In this document: positions 1-9,898 of the stretch, one piece after another | Numbering within the stretch: position 1 is the stretch's first letter | Layout: each line of letters begins with the position of its first letter | Source of the DNA: Gracilaria gracilis | Taxonomy: Eukaryota > Rhodophyta > Florideophyceae > Gracilariales > Gracilariaceae | Length of the DNA: 64,000 nucleotides | Reading direction: 5' to 3' | Assembly (NCBI GenBank): GCA_030374805.1 | Contig: JARGSG010000088.1 | Location: 62,001-126,000, forward strand | The notes under the pieces: generated by a model | What the model saw: the letters and a program-made list of their open reading frames with translations, nothing else | Databases searched by the model: none | What the model was told of the DNA's origin: nothing | Position numbers and translations under genes: made by a program

Positions 1-3000
1 TAGAAGCTGGGACTCCCGAAGATTCTGACGATGGCGCCGGAGAGGAACTCAGCGCGATCGGCATCTCCGACGAAACAGGGGTACCAAATATGTTCGTTGG
101 CATCTCCGATATAGATTCCGCATCCTTTGACGGCGTTACCACATTTGTGCTACTTTCTGACGGGGATAGAGAAGGAAGAGAGGAAACAAACGGAAGTATC
201 GTAGGCGATGCACCGGGAATAGGCACACTCCTCGCACTCGGTTCAGCACCACTAGTACCCATCAAGTCCATCAGGTTTGCTGAAGATGCAAACGGCGTTT
301 CGGAGGGTTCTATACGGGGGCTCGGGGCTTCTGGCATCATGTCCACAGCATCCGATGGCGCTACCAAATCTCTCTTACTCGAGAACGGTGAAGATGTTGG
401 AGTAGAGGATATTTGCGGAACCGTTGTCAGCGACGCAACCGGGACCGGGAGTGTGCTCGCACTCGGTTCGAGACTGCTGGCATCCAACGAATCGATGAGA
501 TTTGTTGATGACACAAAAGGAGTCCCAAACGGCAATAACGTTGTGCTCGGTGCTTCTGACATCGTTTCCACAACATCTGAGGAAGCCACTATATCTCTCC
601 TGCTCGAGAGCGGTGAGGGTGTTAGAGTAGATGATATCAACGGAACCGTTGTCGACGATGCAACGGGGACTGGGAGTGTGCTCGCACTCGGTTCTAGACT
701 GCTGGTATCCATCATGTCTATGAGGTTTGTTGGTGATACAAGAGCTGTCCCAGATAGAAATGCGGTACTGCTTGGTGCTTCTGACATCATTTCCATTATA
801 ACCGAGGGCTCCACGAAATCCCTCTCACTAGACAGTGGTGACGGTGTCGAAATAGAATATATCAACGGCAGAACTGTAGACGATGCAACAGGTACTGGGA
901 TTGTGCTCGCACTCAGTGTCGGACTGCTCATATCCATCAAGTCTATGAAGTTTGCTGATGACATGAGCGGAGTCTCAGAGGGTAATATAGTGGCTGCTGA
1001 CATGAGCGGAGTCTCAGAGTGTAGTATAGTGGCTGCTGACATGAGCGGGGTCTCAGAGGGTAATATAGTTGTGTTAGGCGCTTCAGACATCATTCCCATT
1101 GTGTCCGAAGGCGCTATTAAAGCTCTCGTACTCACTGAGGGTGATAGCGACAATGTAGGAGTAAAAGATACCAACGGAACCATTGTACTCGGGGTAAGTG
1201 TGTTCATTTCGAGCGAGTCCGGCGGGCTTATAAACGATGTAGATGGCATCTCAGAGAACAACACAGCTGGGCTTGGGGCAGATGTTGCCTCCCCCACGTC
1301 CAAAGGCACCAAATCACCCCTACTTGGAGTGGGTGTCGCAGAGGTGCTCTCCTCCGTACCTGGCAAGCTTATTGACGGACTGAGAGAAGTTTCCATACTG
1401 GGTGCAAGAGAGGACATATCCGTCCCGGCCGCCGGACTAGCCAAGAACATAAAAGGAGTCGCGGTGACATCGACTGGGGCTTCAGTTGTTGTATCCATTG
1501 CATTCGAAGGCATAGTTGCACCTCCAGTCCCGACAGAAGGTGAGGGTGTCGTGTTGGGTGAAATCGATACGAAAGCTGTAGCGGATGCGCTGGGCATTAC
1601 GAGTGTGCTCGCACTCGGCGCCAGAGTGTTTGTATCTAACGAATCGGACAGCATTCCTGAGCTTGCATACGGTGTCTCAGAGAGTATTGAAGTGGTGCTC
1701 GGTGTCTCTGAGATCGCTTCCATGACATCCGAAGGTACCAGCAAACCTCTATTACTTGGAAACGGAGAGGGGGTTGGAGTCGAGGATATCAGCAAAACCA
1801 TTGTAGCTGACGCACTTGAAATTGGGTCCTCGCTCGCATTCGGTGTATTCGGCGCTCCTCCTGAAGATTCCGATGGACTCGTCATTGTTCCAATTGATGC
1901 TCTCACACTCGGTGTCACGAGAAGATTATCTGATAAGCTCATTGACGGACTAGACGACATGCCCATACCGGGTTCGGTTGATGGCGCATCCGTCCCTTCA
2001 ACAATGCTTGGTGAGAACACGAACGGCTTGGCTGTGCTAGGTGGCTCTGATGTCGTCTCAGGCCCATCCGACGTCGCAGTCTCATCCCTCTCACTCGCAG
2101 AAGGCGAAGGTGTCGGAGTAGATGAAATCAACATAATCAACGTAGCGGAGCTGGAGGACGTACTTGGTGTGGGGGTGATCGTCTGCAATGGGTCCACCTG
2201 GCTTTCTGACGAAGGCAAGGGTGTTTCCGAAAGTGGAATGCTCGTCGTTATATCGGAAGGCGCAGCCACCTCCATATTATTCGGTGAGGGCGAGAGTGAC
2301 CGAGAGGACGATATTGGAGAAGACGATGTGAACGGAGTGGCCGATGCTCCAGGAAGTGGCAGTCTGCTGGCTACCGGTGTAGGATCAATTGTATCCAAGA
2401 CATCCGGCATATCTGTTGACGTTACAGAAGGTGTCTCAGATACCATAATGGTCGGCGCTTCAGACATCACTTCCATTAAGTCGGAAGGAACAACCTCACT
2501 TGTCTTGGTCACAGACGGCGACGGGATCGGGCTAGAAGATATGAGCAGAACCATCGTAGCCGATGCCCGTGGAATTGCAAGTCCGCTCGCACTCGGGGCA
2601 GCCGACGCTCTTTCCAGAGTATCTGATGGACTCACCGAGGCACCCATTGTCACCCTCACGCTCGGAGAAGCAGAGGCACTTCCGAAAGCATTTGGAGAGC
2701 CCTCTGCCGGACTCGTGGAAATATCTACACTCTGTAGCGGAGATGGCACTTCCGTCCCAGCCAAAGCGCTTTCTGAAGAAGAAATCGAAGTTGTACTTGA
2801 ACTCGGAGCGAGCACATCTCTCTCATTCGCTGAAGGCGACGGCGTGGGAGTAGAGGATATCAACAAAACCATTGTAACCGATGCAGCTGGAATTGGCGCT
2901 TGACTCGCATTTTGGGTAGTCGATATTCTTCCAGGAGATCCTGATGGACTCACAGAAACTCCTGTTGACGGCCTCATGATGGGAGTCTGTGTACCAGATA

Positions 3001-4140
3001 TACCTCCTAAATCAACTGACAAGGTTACCAACGGGCTCGTAGACATTTCTGCACTGGGCACAAGGGACGTTACATCCTTCCCATTCGACGGGCTTGCAGA
3101 AGGTGCCAATAAAATGGCTGAGCTCGGTGCAGCTGATGTGCTTTCTGCTACATCGGACGAAGCAATCGCATCTATCACACTCAATGACGGTGAACGTGTC
3201 GGTGTGGCGGACATCATTAGTACAGCTGTGGCTGATGCACTAAGGATAGGGGGTTGGCTCGCACTTGCTGTGCGGCTGGCTGTAACAAACGAGATCAAGG
3301 GGGTTACCGGTGAAGTAGAAGGTATCCCAGAAAAAGTTAAAGTTGTGCTTGGTGCATCTGATACCATTTCCATTATGTCAGAAGGAGCGACCAAATCTCG
3401 TGCGCTCGCTGAAGGTGATGGTGTCGGGGTGGAAGAAATCAAAAAGACTGCTGTCGACGATGCAGTAGAGTTTCCGGGACCGCTCGCACTCGGATCAGTC
3501 GAAATTCCGGCAGATCCGAATGGGCTTCGTGAAACTCCCATTGACATGCTCACAATCGGAGTAGCAGAAATACTTCCCAAACTAACAGCCATGCTGGCTG
3601 ACGGGAACACAGAAACAGCAACACTCGGCACAGGAGAGGATACTTCCATTCCTCTCGACGGGCTTGCTGAAGACAGGAGAGGTGCACTTGCACTCGGTGT
3701 ACTTGGGAATATTCCAGACCCATCCGATGGGCTTACTGATGTAGTTGACACCCCTGTACTCGGCGTTGACGGGATTGTTGGTGACCCCTCTAAGCTGATT
3801 GAAGGTCTGGTTGACGTCTTTATGCTAGGTGTAGCAGATGTTATTGACGTCGTATCTGAAGGGTTAAGCGTAGCTGTCATTGACGGATTCACATTGGGTG
3901 TGCTGGAAATAAGCCCGACTACATTTGATGGGCTTTCCGAAGGCTGTGTGGGGGCCATACTAAAAGTGACCTCGACTTCGAATGCCTGCTGTGTTGTGGT
4001 AACCGCATTTGAGTTCGATGGTGCACCACTTGGTGATAAGCTTGGCGATGCTAACGGCACGGGAATTGTCGAAGGCCTGGCGGACATTGAGCTTGACACA
4101 CTGGGAGAGGAAGTTGGTGAAGGGCTCACAACTTGTTCAT
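1..4140 (-). repeat. Degenerate 225-bp repeats coding the Ser/Thr/Pro stalk
   Basis: The short word CTCGCAC/T recurs at 456, 681 and 906, at 1608 and 1833, and at 3258 and 3483, each time 225 bp apart, so the stalk is built from 75-residue units that stay in frame. Units are diverged from one another, with other spacings between blocks, which suggests old duplications plus later rearrangement rather than a recent array. Confidence 0.75.
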
Positions 4141-5443
4141 CACAGACTAACGCACTGCCATCAGTGCCGTCATTGATAATACCTCCAATCTCTAGTCGCC
4201 CGGAAGACAACACTTCAACAACATTTGCTTGGTCTTCCGAAGCAGTGCTTGCAAACGACACTCCCAAGTCTATGAAGGCCCCACTCTCCGCATCAAGATA
4301 CCACACGAAGATATCAGTCAGCCCATCGCTCGTGAGTGTGTTCAGCTCGAATGTACTCCCACTTTGCTCGTCCGTCACAACAAAGCTAGCGTCTAGCGAT
4401 CCGATCACTACAACAGCTCCAGTAGTCGGATCTATGGAAACGTCATCTCCAGTCTGGCTGCTACCCGATCCAGCCAATTGCCTCACCCACGTAAGCTCCG
4501 GTGCGGCCAGCAGAAGATTGTCATACCGAAGCACATACGCATGAAATTCCGATGTCGTAACACTTTGCAAGTCTCCGTTTTGAAGAACATTTTCGCTGCT
4601 AGATCCCGTCACAAAGAATGTACCATTATGGTCAGTAGCCAAGCCTCCAATCTGCATATTCCCAATAATGCTCCCCCATTCAGTCTGGGATACAACGGCG
4701 CCAGTCGAAAGGCTGAACATAAACAGCATTCCTCTTCCAAGAATCTGACCCACGGCTACCACAGCTTCCTGGCTCTCAACATATATAATGTCCAGGATGG
4801 TAGGTCCGCCCGTAATGGACGCAAATGTTCCTGTGGTTTGCACCTGAACATTATGCCTGTCCACCAGTTCAAGAGACTCCGGTGATATCTCTAGAAACTT
4901 TGTTGCATGGACCGCCGTGTTCTGAGCATTGGGAGGAGAACCATACACAGCAACCAAGAGCGTCCCGTCAGACTTTTGCACAATCGCCCTTGCAACGTCG
5001 TCAAGCCCATTGTCCAAGTCAAACTGAGCCTGGCGCACCAACGTGCCATCAGCCGGATCATATACCACGACCGCGGCGTCCAACGTGGGCACTTCATCTT
5101 CTGGAGATGAAAAGTTCCCTTTCGTAGTGCCCACAGCGTATATTAAACCATCAGACCCGATAAGAACATCGTAAAAGATTTCTCGGTTCTGATCATTGTC
5201 GTCATCTCCGGTTGCTGATCCAGCTGAACTCGTCCAGACGAACGAGCAGTCAGCACCCCTTTTCGCAACGAAAAAGTTCGAGTCTATGTTCCCAACGTAG
5301 TAGCTGGTGCCCTCCACGTCCTTCGCAATTGAAAACACTTCGGTGTAACAATCACAGGCAGTGAAGAAAACGATGGAAACCAGCACCATCCAAAGGCTTT
5401 TCGCACCCACGCGTGGGGACCACATACGGATGGTTTCAGTCAT
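1..5443 (-). CDS. Giant secreted beta-propeller plus Ser/Thr/Pro-rich stalk protein (3' end outside window)
   Basis: This frame runs without a stop from the ATG at 5443 down to base 1, at least 1814 residues; the nearest upstream in-frame stop is at 5648-5650. A hydrophobic segment at about residues 17-29 (LWMVLVSIVFFTA) followed by Cys looks like a signal peptide. Residues ~35-430 hold repeated short motifs of the SBBP/delta-60 beta-propeller kind, such as GLIYAVGTTKGNF, AAVVVYDPADGTLV and HNGTFFVTGSSS. After ~435 the chain becomes a Ser/Thr/Pro-rich repetitive stalk with units like ISSTPTPSPSASERD, typical of heavily O-glycosylated wall or surface proteins. The plus strand over 90-4544 is also open, but those frames contain almost no His, Gln or Tyr, exactly what results when the opposite strand must avoid TAA, TAG and TGA. 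A second ATG at 5425 is an alternative start. The C-terminus (anchor?) is not seen. Confidence 0.8.
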   Translation of the reverse strand, partial: MTETIRMWSPRVGAKSLWMVLVSIVFFTACDCYTEVFSIAKDVEGTSYYVGNIDSNFFVAKRGADCSFVWTSSAGSATGDDDNDQNREIFYDVLIGSDGLIYAVGTTKGNFSSPEDEVPTLDAAVVVYDPADGTLVRQAQFDLDNGLDDVARAIVQKSDGTLLVAVYGSPPNAQNTAVHATKFLEISPESLELVDRHNVQVQTTGTFASITGGPTILDIIYVESQEAVVAVGQILGRGMLFMFSLSTGAVVSQTEWGSIIGNMQIGGLATDHNGTFFVTGSSSENVLQNGDLQSVTTSEFHAYVLRYDNLLLAAPELTWVRQLAGSGSSQTGDDVSIDPTTGAVVVIGSLDASFVVTDEQSGSTFELNTLTSDGLTDIFVWYLDAESGAFIDLGVSFASTASEDQANVVEVLSSGRLEIGGIINDGTDGSALVCDEQVVSPSPTSSPSVSSSMSARPSTIPVPLASPSLSPSGAPSNSNAVTTTQQAFEVEVTFSMAPTQPSESPSNVVGLISSTPNVNPSMTATLNPSDTTSITSATPSIKTSTRPSISLEGSPTIPSTPSTGVSTTSVSPSDGSGIFPSTPSASAPLLSSASPSRGMEVSSPVPSVAVSVFPSASMAVSLGSISATPIVSMSMGVSRSPFGSAGISTDPSASGPGNSTASSTAVFLISSTPTPSPSASARDLVAPSDIMEMVSDAPSTTLTFSGIPSTSPVTPLISFVTASRTASASQPPILSASATAVLMMSATPTRSPSLSVIDAIASSDVAESTSAAPSSAILLAPSASPSNGKDVTSLVPSAEMSTSPLVTLSVDLGGISGTQTPIMRPSTGVSVSPSGSPGRISTTQNASQAPIPAASVTMVLLISSTPTPSPSANERDVLAPSSSTTSISSSESALAGTEVPSPLQSVDISTSPAEGSPNAFGSASASPSVRVTMGASVSPSDTLERASAAPSASGLAIPRASATMVLLISSSPIPSPSVTKTSEVVPSDLMEVMSEAPTIMVSETPSVTSTDMPDVLDTIDPTPVASRLPLPGASATPFTSSSPISSSRSLSPSPNNMEVAAPSDITTSIPLSETPLPSSESQVDPLQTITPTPSTSSSSATLIMLISSTPTPSPSASERDETATSDGPETTSEPPSTAKPFVFSPSIVEGTDAPSTEPGMGMSSSPSMSLSDNLLVTPSVRASIGTMTSPSESSGGAPNTPNASEDPISSASATMVLLISSTPTPSPFPSNRGLLVPSDVMEAISETPSTTSILSETPYASSGMLSDSLDTNTLAPSASTLVMPSASATAFVSISPNTTPSPSVGTGGATMPSNAMDTTTEAPVDVTATPFMFLASPAAGTDMSSLAPSMETSLSPSISLPGTEESTSATPTPSRGDLVPLDVGEATSAPSPAVLFSEMPSTSFISPPDSLEMNTLTPSTMVPLVSFTPTLSLSPSVSTRALIAPSDTMGMMSEAPNTTILPSETPLMSAATILHSETPLMSAATILPSETPLMSSANFIDLMDMSSPTLSASTIPVPVASSTVLPLIYSISTPSPLSSERDFVEPSVIMEMMSEAPSSTAFLSGTALVSPTNLIDMMDTSSLEPSASTLPVPVASSTTVPLISSTLTPSPLSSRRDIVASSDVVETMSEAPSTTLLPFGTPFVSSTNLIDSLDASSLEPSASTLPVPVASLTTVPQISSTPTSSPFSSKRDLVAPSDAVDMMPEAPSPRIEPSETPFASSANLMDLMGTSGAEPSARSVPIPGASPTILPFVSSLPSLSPSESSTNVVTPSKDAESISEMPTNIFGTPVSSEMPIALSSSPAPSSESSGVPAS
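961..1077 (-). repeat. 39-bp tandem triplication inside the stalk
   Basis: ACATGAGCGG recurs at 961, 1000 and 1039, and the surrounding 39-bp unit is nearly identical in all three copies. On the coding (minus) strand each unit adds 13 residues (core SETPLMSAATIL) without breaking frame. This is the youngest-looking duplication in the stalk. Confidence 0.85.
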
Positions 5444-6691
5444 TCCCAGTGCCACCGTCTCCTTGGAGCAGCCAAACCCGTCCCCAGAAGCAATTAGAAA
5501 ACGTGCGAGAGCAATAATCGAACGGCCCCTACAGCAAAGTCGGAATGTAGAGAAGGGCAGGTATTCCCAACGTCCAAAGCGATAACAACTAATGAGTTCT
5601 GTCGCGTTGAACAGGGAGGGCCACCAGGAGGAACTCGGAACAACCGTCTACATGCCATTGTTATGCACAAATTCTGCGTACACCACAGCTGGAACGTGAC
5701 CGTGCTCTCGATCGAAGGACCGTGTTCTTCGTCTGTTTCAATTCAACCCTAGAAGTTCAAAACACAACAGAATGACTCAGAACGCCTCATAACGTACGGT
5801 TTCCATGTTTAGCGCAACGAGAGATCCCATCACGCAGAAGAATGCGTCACCATCTACTCAATCGAATTGTAAATACATGTGGAACACGGTGATTCATTCC
5901 CCAAGCCGAGCATTTCGTCGTGTATAACCAGGTACGTGATAACGCTTCTTAGAAACTTCAGAAACACAAGAATTGGAGCAAAACGGTTGCATAAACTGTG
6001 CCATCGATCTCTCTAGACCATGACGCTCGCAGTATGCATAACGATTAGGCTGTCGGGCGGCTCGTTGGCTGTCCCATGATATCCATGAGATACGCGGTGC
6101 AGTTGTTGTCAGGAGCATGCCCAAACTGACAGAAAATCGTCGTACCCTTTGTCAGTTTGAACTCCATGGAGCAGGGATGCTGGACCTCACAAGCACGATA
6201 CGTCACGAGCATCATAATTCCGGCAAAGCTGTCACGGTCCCCACGCTCAGTCTGGTGTCAAGGAAATTCGTCTGGGAAACGTCCGATATTCTTTGCTCCA
6301 TTTTCGAGCTACCACCTCCGGCTGTGCTGGGGATTTGGCACAAGCGAAAGTGCAGTTAGCTAAAACGCCCACCAATTCCTTGGGGTAGCGTTCTAAAGAG
6401 AAGCAGCCATTGACGACTTCTGTACAGAGTCTGTACTACAGAGTACTTTAGTACAGTATATATAGTGTACAGACACATCAATAAGATTACAAGCCTTCCA
6501 AATCCTCGGATCAAAGGGAATTGTGAAATGACAGTAAGTTTTGTACTGTAAATTTTAGACTTCTGACATTTACGTGTACACGTAGATGTATGTAGTATAT
6601 ACACGTAGGGAATCTGCGTGATCAAGTTCAGATTCTTTACTCGCATTTGCTTGCTGACAAATGGCCAACATCATCTCTTAATCTCGTATTA
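5444..6691. other. Intergenic, no gene seen
   Basis: This gap holds the 5' flank of the giant secreted-protein gene and the 3' flank of the orphan gene at 6692. Only short, featureless frames occur. The part from about 6410 to 6650 is A/T-rich with many TATA/GTAC words. I see no RNA gene or repeat. Confidence 0.5.
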
Positions 6692-7834
6692 TTATCCATA
6701 TTTATTGTCGATATCAGTACCTGAATCACCATTAACAAGTTGAGATGACGCTCCAGATTTGCTGGGTTTAAAACTTTTGCACTTCCATAACTTACTCATC
6801 ACATTACCAAACCTGCTTTGGTAGTAAGCACCAACAGGGGAAATGTCTTGCGCCAACACAGTTAAATTATAACCGTTAGAAACCCCAAGACCAATGTTCA
6901 AGAAATCCATCTGCACAGCATGATCATCCCAATCGGCAAATCCTGCCAGTCGCAGAGTTAAGTACGCACGTCTCATATTCCTAATGTTATCCGGCATTGG
7001 CGATAAAGCTTCATTACTCACTAAAGCTAAAGTTCCAGCAAAATCAGCATTCCAAATAACCCCAACATCAAGTTGATTATTAGCATCCACATTAATTCGG
7101 ATCCTTCCAAGCGCCTCCGGGTGATGCATCTCCATATAAGACAACAAGTCTTGATCTGGATCTGAAGAATTATAGAAATAGAACCTCTGTTCGTCAATGG
7201 AACAATTCATTAAACCATGCATCCTTTCGCTTACAATATCGCACCAAGCACTAACCGCTCGACCAGCCCAATTAATCGCCAACTGTTCAATGAGCTTCAC
7301 AGAGACAATACCTTCTGGTGTTTCGAACTCTCTAATACTAGCAATCATATTAGCCACCCAATTTGGCATCATAATTCCGGCATATCGAAAAGCCTTCAGC
7401 TTCTGAAACGGTCCATTCAGATTACGATTGTACGTAGTTGAAACTACAGTTTCGAAAGCTTGCGCAGCAAGTCCATAATAAACTAAGAAATTCATCAACC
7501 CTTCCATATTTGGGAGACTTTCTCTCATTTCCAACATATTCACTCGACCTTCATGTACAACAACACTCATATCAATCAGCCTTTCAACGAAATTATTCCT
7601 TAGAGTAACCCCTCCAATAACAGATTTCCCGGCAGAAACAGCATCATTAAACTTCTCAATACCAAGCTCTGCATACTCATGATCAGGATCAACCGTTTCA
7701 TAAGCGTTGTAAGCCGACAAATCTTGCCTTCCCCCCTTAGAACATCTAAAATTATTTGATCTCTTAGCGTTAGCCTTGTTCGGATTATACCCAGCCTCAA
7801 CAATATTATCTTCAATGATACCAACGTCTGCCAT
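6692..7834 (-). CDS. Orphan 380-residue protein, A/T-rich gene
   Basis: A single intact frame from ATG (7834) to stop. I do not recognise the family. The product has no signal peptide or obvious membrane segment; it has an acidic start, a middle rich in Met/Asn/Ala helices (for example GRAVSAWCDIVSERM) and a polar Lys/Ser tail (KCKSFKPSKSGASSQL). Third codon positions favour A and T, unlike the G/C-leaning neighbours, and the 3' flank is A/T-rich too. An intact 1.1-kb frame with foreign-looking base use suggests recent acquisition. A viral capsid- or nucleocapsid-like protein captured into the genome is one possibility, given the size and the lack of host motifs, but that is inference only. 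Confidence 0.6.
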   Translation of the reverse strand: MADVGIIEDNIVEAGYNPNKANAKRSNNFRCSKGGRQDLSAYNAYETVDPDHEYAELGIEKFNDAVSAGKSVIGGVTLRNNFVERLIDMSVVVHEGRVNMLEMRESLPNMEGLMNFLVYYGLAAQAFETVVSTTYNRNLNGPFQKLKAFRYAGIMMPNWVANMIASIREFETPEGIVSVKLIEQLAINWAGRAVSAWCDIVSERMHGLMNCSIDEQRFYFYNSSDPDQDLLSYMEMHHPEALGRIRINVDANNQLDVGVIWNADFAGTLALVSNEALSPMPDNIRNMRRAYLTLRLAGFADWDDHAVQMDFLNIGLGVSNGYNLTVLAQDISPVGAYYQSRFGNVMSKLWKCKSFKPSKSGASSQLVNGDSGTDIDNKYG

Positions 7835-8317
7835 CTTAAAAAAGAGTTACAAGTGTTTCATGAAGAGAACAAGCGAGTTGAGACAGGGTAGATCGGAGTG
7901 AGGCGCATGGTTGAACGCCGGCGGGCACAGCGCGGCGCCGAACGGTCGCGCCATTTGCTTCGTCAGTGCACGGCGCATCTAAACTTTAAAGGCTCGCGAT
8001 ACTACCTTTACAAGAGTGAGCCCAAGACCCTTGTTGTGGGCGGTGATCATCATGATGGCCTTTCAGCTCCCGGAGCTGCAAGGAGAGAACTGTGCTCCTG
8101 GGAGCTGCGATATCTACGGCATTGGTGTGCTACCATTTTGTGAATTTTTGGGGTTGGCCATGAACGGCCACGAACTGTGGTTGAGCTGCCTCAAATTACG
8201 TACTACGCCTGTATACGCGTGTGTGGCAATCTCGCCAAGCTGAGGTCGACAACAGTTATTGTGTGGACTTGCTCTTCATCATCGACGAGAGAAGCTAGAG
8301 AACGGAGGGGAACCACA
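7835..8317. other. Divergent intergenic region between the orphan gene and plastid SRP54
   Basis: The two flanking genes diverge, so both promoters lie here. The half next to SRP54 is G+C-richer. The SRP54 frame stays open upstream of 8318 back to a GTG at 8177, but no in-frame ATG occurs there, so I treat that part as untranslated leader. Confidence 0.45.
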
Positions 8318-9898
8318 ATGCATTCCTCCTTCTCTACATGCGCTTTCTTAACTCCAAGCTCTCCCCGAAATATCTCTTGGAGCACATCTGTGCGAAGTTT
8401 CAGATGTCGTCGCGCGCTTCGACCACTATGGAGAAACAGGCGGACTCGTACCTGTGGGCCAAGAATGCTCTTCGATTCTTTAACCGAGAAGATGGAAGAA
8501 ACTGTCAGGAGAATGCGGGGAGTCGACAAAATCACGGACAAGAATGTTGCCGGTGCGATGAAACAGGTGAAACGCGCGTTGCTTGATGCGGACGTCAACT
8601 TGCGTGTTGTAAATTCATTAACCAAGCAGATAAAACGAAGAGCGATTGGAGAAGAAGTAACCCCGGGCGTGAAACCCGGACAAATGCTGATCAAGATTAT
8701 GCATGAGGAACTGACTGCGATAATGGGAAAGGACCAGGCCCCACTTGCGAGAAGGATGGATGGAAAGCCGACAGTTATTTTGTTGGCAGGTCTACAGGGA
8801 GCCGGAAAGACTACCGCAGCCGCTAAACTTGCGTTGTATTGCTTGAAGGAAAAACGCTCAGTCATGCTAATTGCAGGTGATGTGTACAGGCCTGCTGCCA
8901 TTGACCAGCTGAAGACTTTAGGAACTTCAATTGAGGTGGACGTTTTTAGCTTAGGCACAGAAGCAGATCCACGAGACATTGTCCGAAAAGGGATTGAGAA
9001 AGGTGTGAACGATAGCATTGACACGCTAATCATCGATACCGCTGGTCGTCAAGTAATTGACTCTAAACTCATGAAGGAATTGAAGGATATCAAGACAATC
9101 AGCAGCGCAGATGAAACTCTGCTCGTCGTAGATGCAATGACTGGGCAAGAAGCTGCGACGTTGACTAAGACTTTCAACGAAGAGGTAGGTATCACGGGGG
9201 CAATACTCACTAAACTAGACGGTGACACCCGAGGTGGTGCAGCCTTATCTGTACAACAAGTCGCCGGGGCCCCTATTAAGTTCACTGGTGTAGGTGAGCG
9301 GGTTGAAAAGCTACAGCCATTCATTCCAGAACGTATGGCATCGAGAATTCTTGGAATGGGCGATGTTCTCACGTTTGTCGAGAAGGCCCAGGAAGAAATG
9401 GATGAAAAAGAAGCTGAAAAGATGACAAGGCGCATGATGGAGGCTAAGTTTGATTTCAATGACTTTCTTAAACAAACAAAGATGATCTCGACCATGGGCT
9501 CACTCGCTGGGGTGATGAAGATGTTACCAGGTGTTGGTTCAATATCATCGTCAAAGATGGCCCAAGCAGAAGCAAAGCTGAAGCTTGCCGACAGTCTGAT
9601 CAAATCTATGACTATCCAAGAGCGTACGAACCCAGAACTTCTTCACTCCGGTGCCTCCGCTCGCAGCAGATTAGCGCGAATTTCAAAAGGTGCGGGGAGG
9701 TCAAAGAATGAGGCAGAAGACTTGGTCAGTGAGTTTAGGAAAATGAGGGATATGATGTCACGAATGAGCAGAAAAATGATGGACAGTCCAGCTGGTCCGG
9801 ACGGCGCACAAGGTCAGTCGGTGGGAAACAGATCACAGCGACGAAAGTCCGGTAAAAAGAAGGCTCAGAAGAAAACGGCCAAACGCGGCTTCGGCTAA
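8318..9898 (+). CDS. cpSRP54: Plastid signal recognition particle GTPase SRP54 (Ffh type)
   Basis: A 526-residue bacterial/plastid-type SRP54, which binds signal sequences and targets proteins to the thylakoid membrane. The first ~50 residues (MHSSFSTCAFLTPSS...) are Ser/Arg-rich with few acidic residues, like a transit peptide; the Ffh core starts at MLFDSLTEKME. The NG domain shows the P-loop GLQGAGKTT (~158), DTAGR and TKLDGDTRGG; the Met-rich M domain follows, with the conserved MLPGVGS. The tail is basic (KKKAQKKTAKRGFG) and lacks a plant-type cpSRP43-binding motif that I can recognise. The cytosolic SRP54 would differ clearly in the N and G domains. The ATG at 8318 has a good context (ACCACAATGC). 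Confidence 0.93.
   Translation: MHSSFSTCAFLTPSSPRNISWSTSVRSFRCRRALRPLWRNRRTRTCGPRMLFDSLTEKMEETVRRMRGVDKITDKNVAGAMKQVKRALLDADVNLRVVNSLTKQIKRRAIGEEVTPGVKPGQMLIKIMHEELTAIMGKDQAPLARRMDGKPTVILLAGLQGAGKTTAAAKLALYCLKEKRSVMLIAGDVYRPAAIDQLKTLGTSIEVDVFSLGTEADPRDIVRKGIEKGVNDSIDTLIIDTAGRQVIDSKLMKELKDIKTISSADETLLVVDAMTGQEAATLTKTFNEEVGITGAILTKLDGDTRGGAALSVQQVAGAPIKFTGVGERVEKLQPFIPERMASRILGMGDVLTFVEKAQEEMDEKEAEKMTRRMMEAKFDFNDFLKQTKMISTMGSLAGVMKMLPGVGSISSSKMAQAEAKLKLADSLIKSMTIQERTNPELLHSGASARSRLARISKGAGRSKNEAEDLVSEFRKMRDMMSRMSRKMMDSPAGPDGAQGQSVGNRSQRRKSGKKKAQKKTAKRGFG

Noticed and set aside
90..4544. Two long plus-strand frames (937 and 522 codons) with Gly/Val/Asp/Ser repeats
   Set aside because: They are antisense shadows of the secreted stalk protein: no signal or domain, almost no His/Gln/Tyr, and the minus frame continues through both and beyond with recognisable motifs.
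8177..8317. N-terminal extension of the plastid SRP54 frame
   Set aside because: It begins at GTG with no in-frame ATG; the ATG at 8318 has a better context and gives a transit-peptide-like start.
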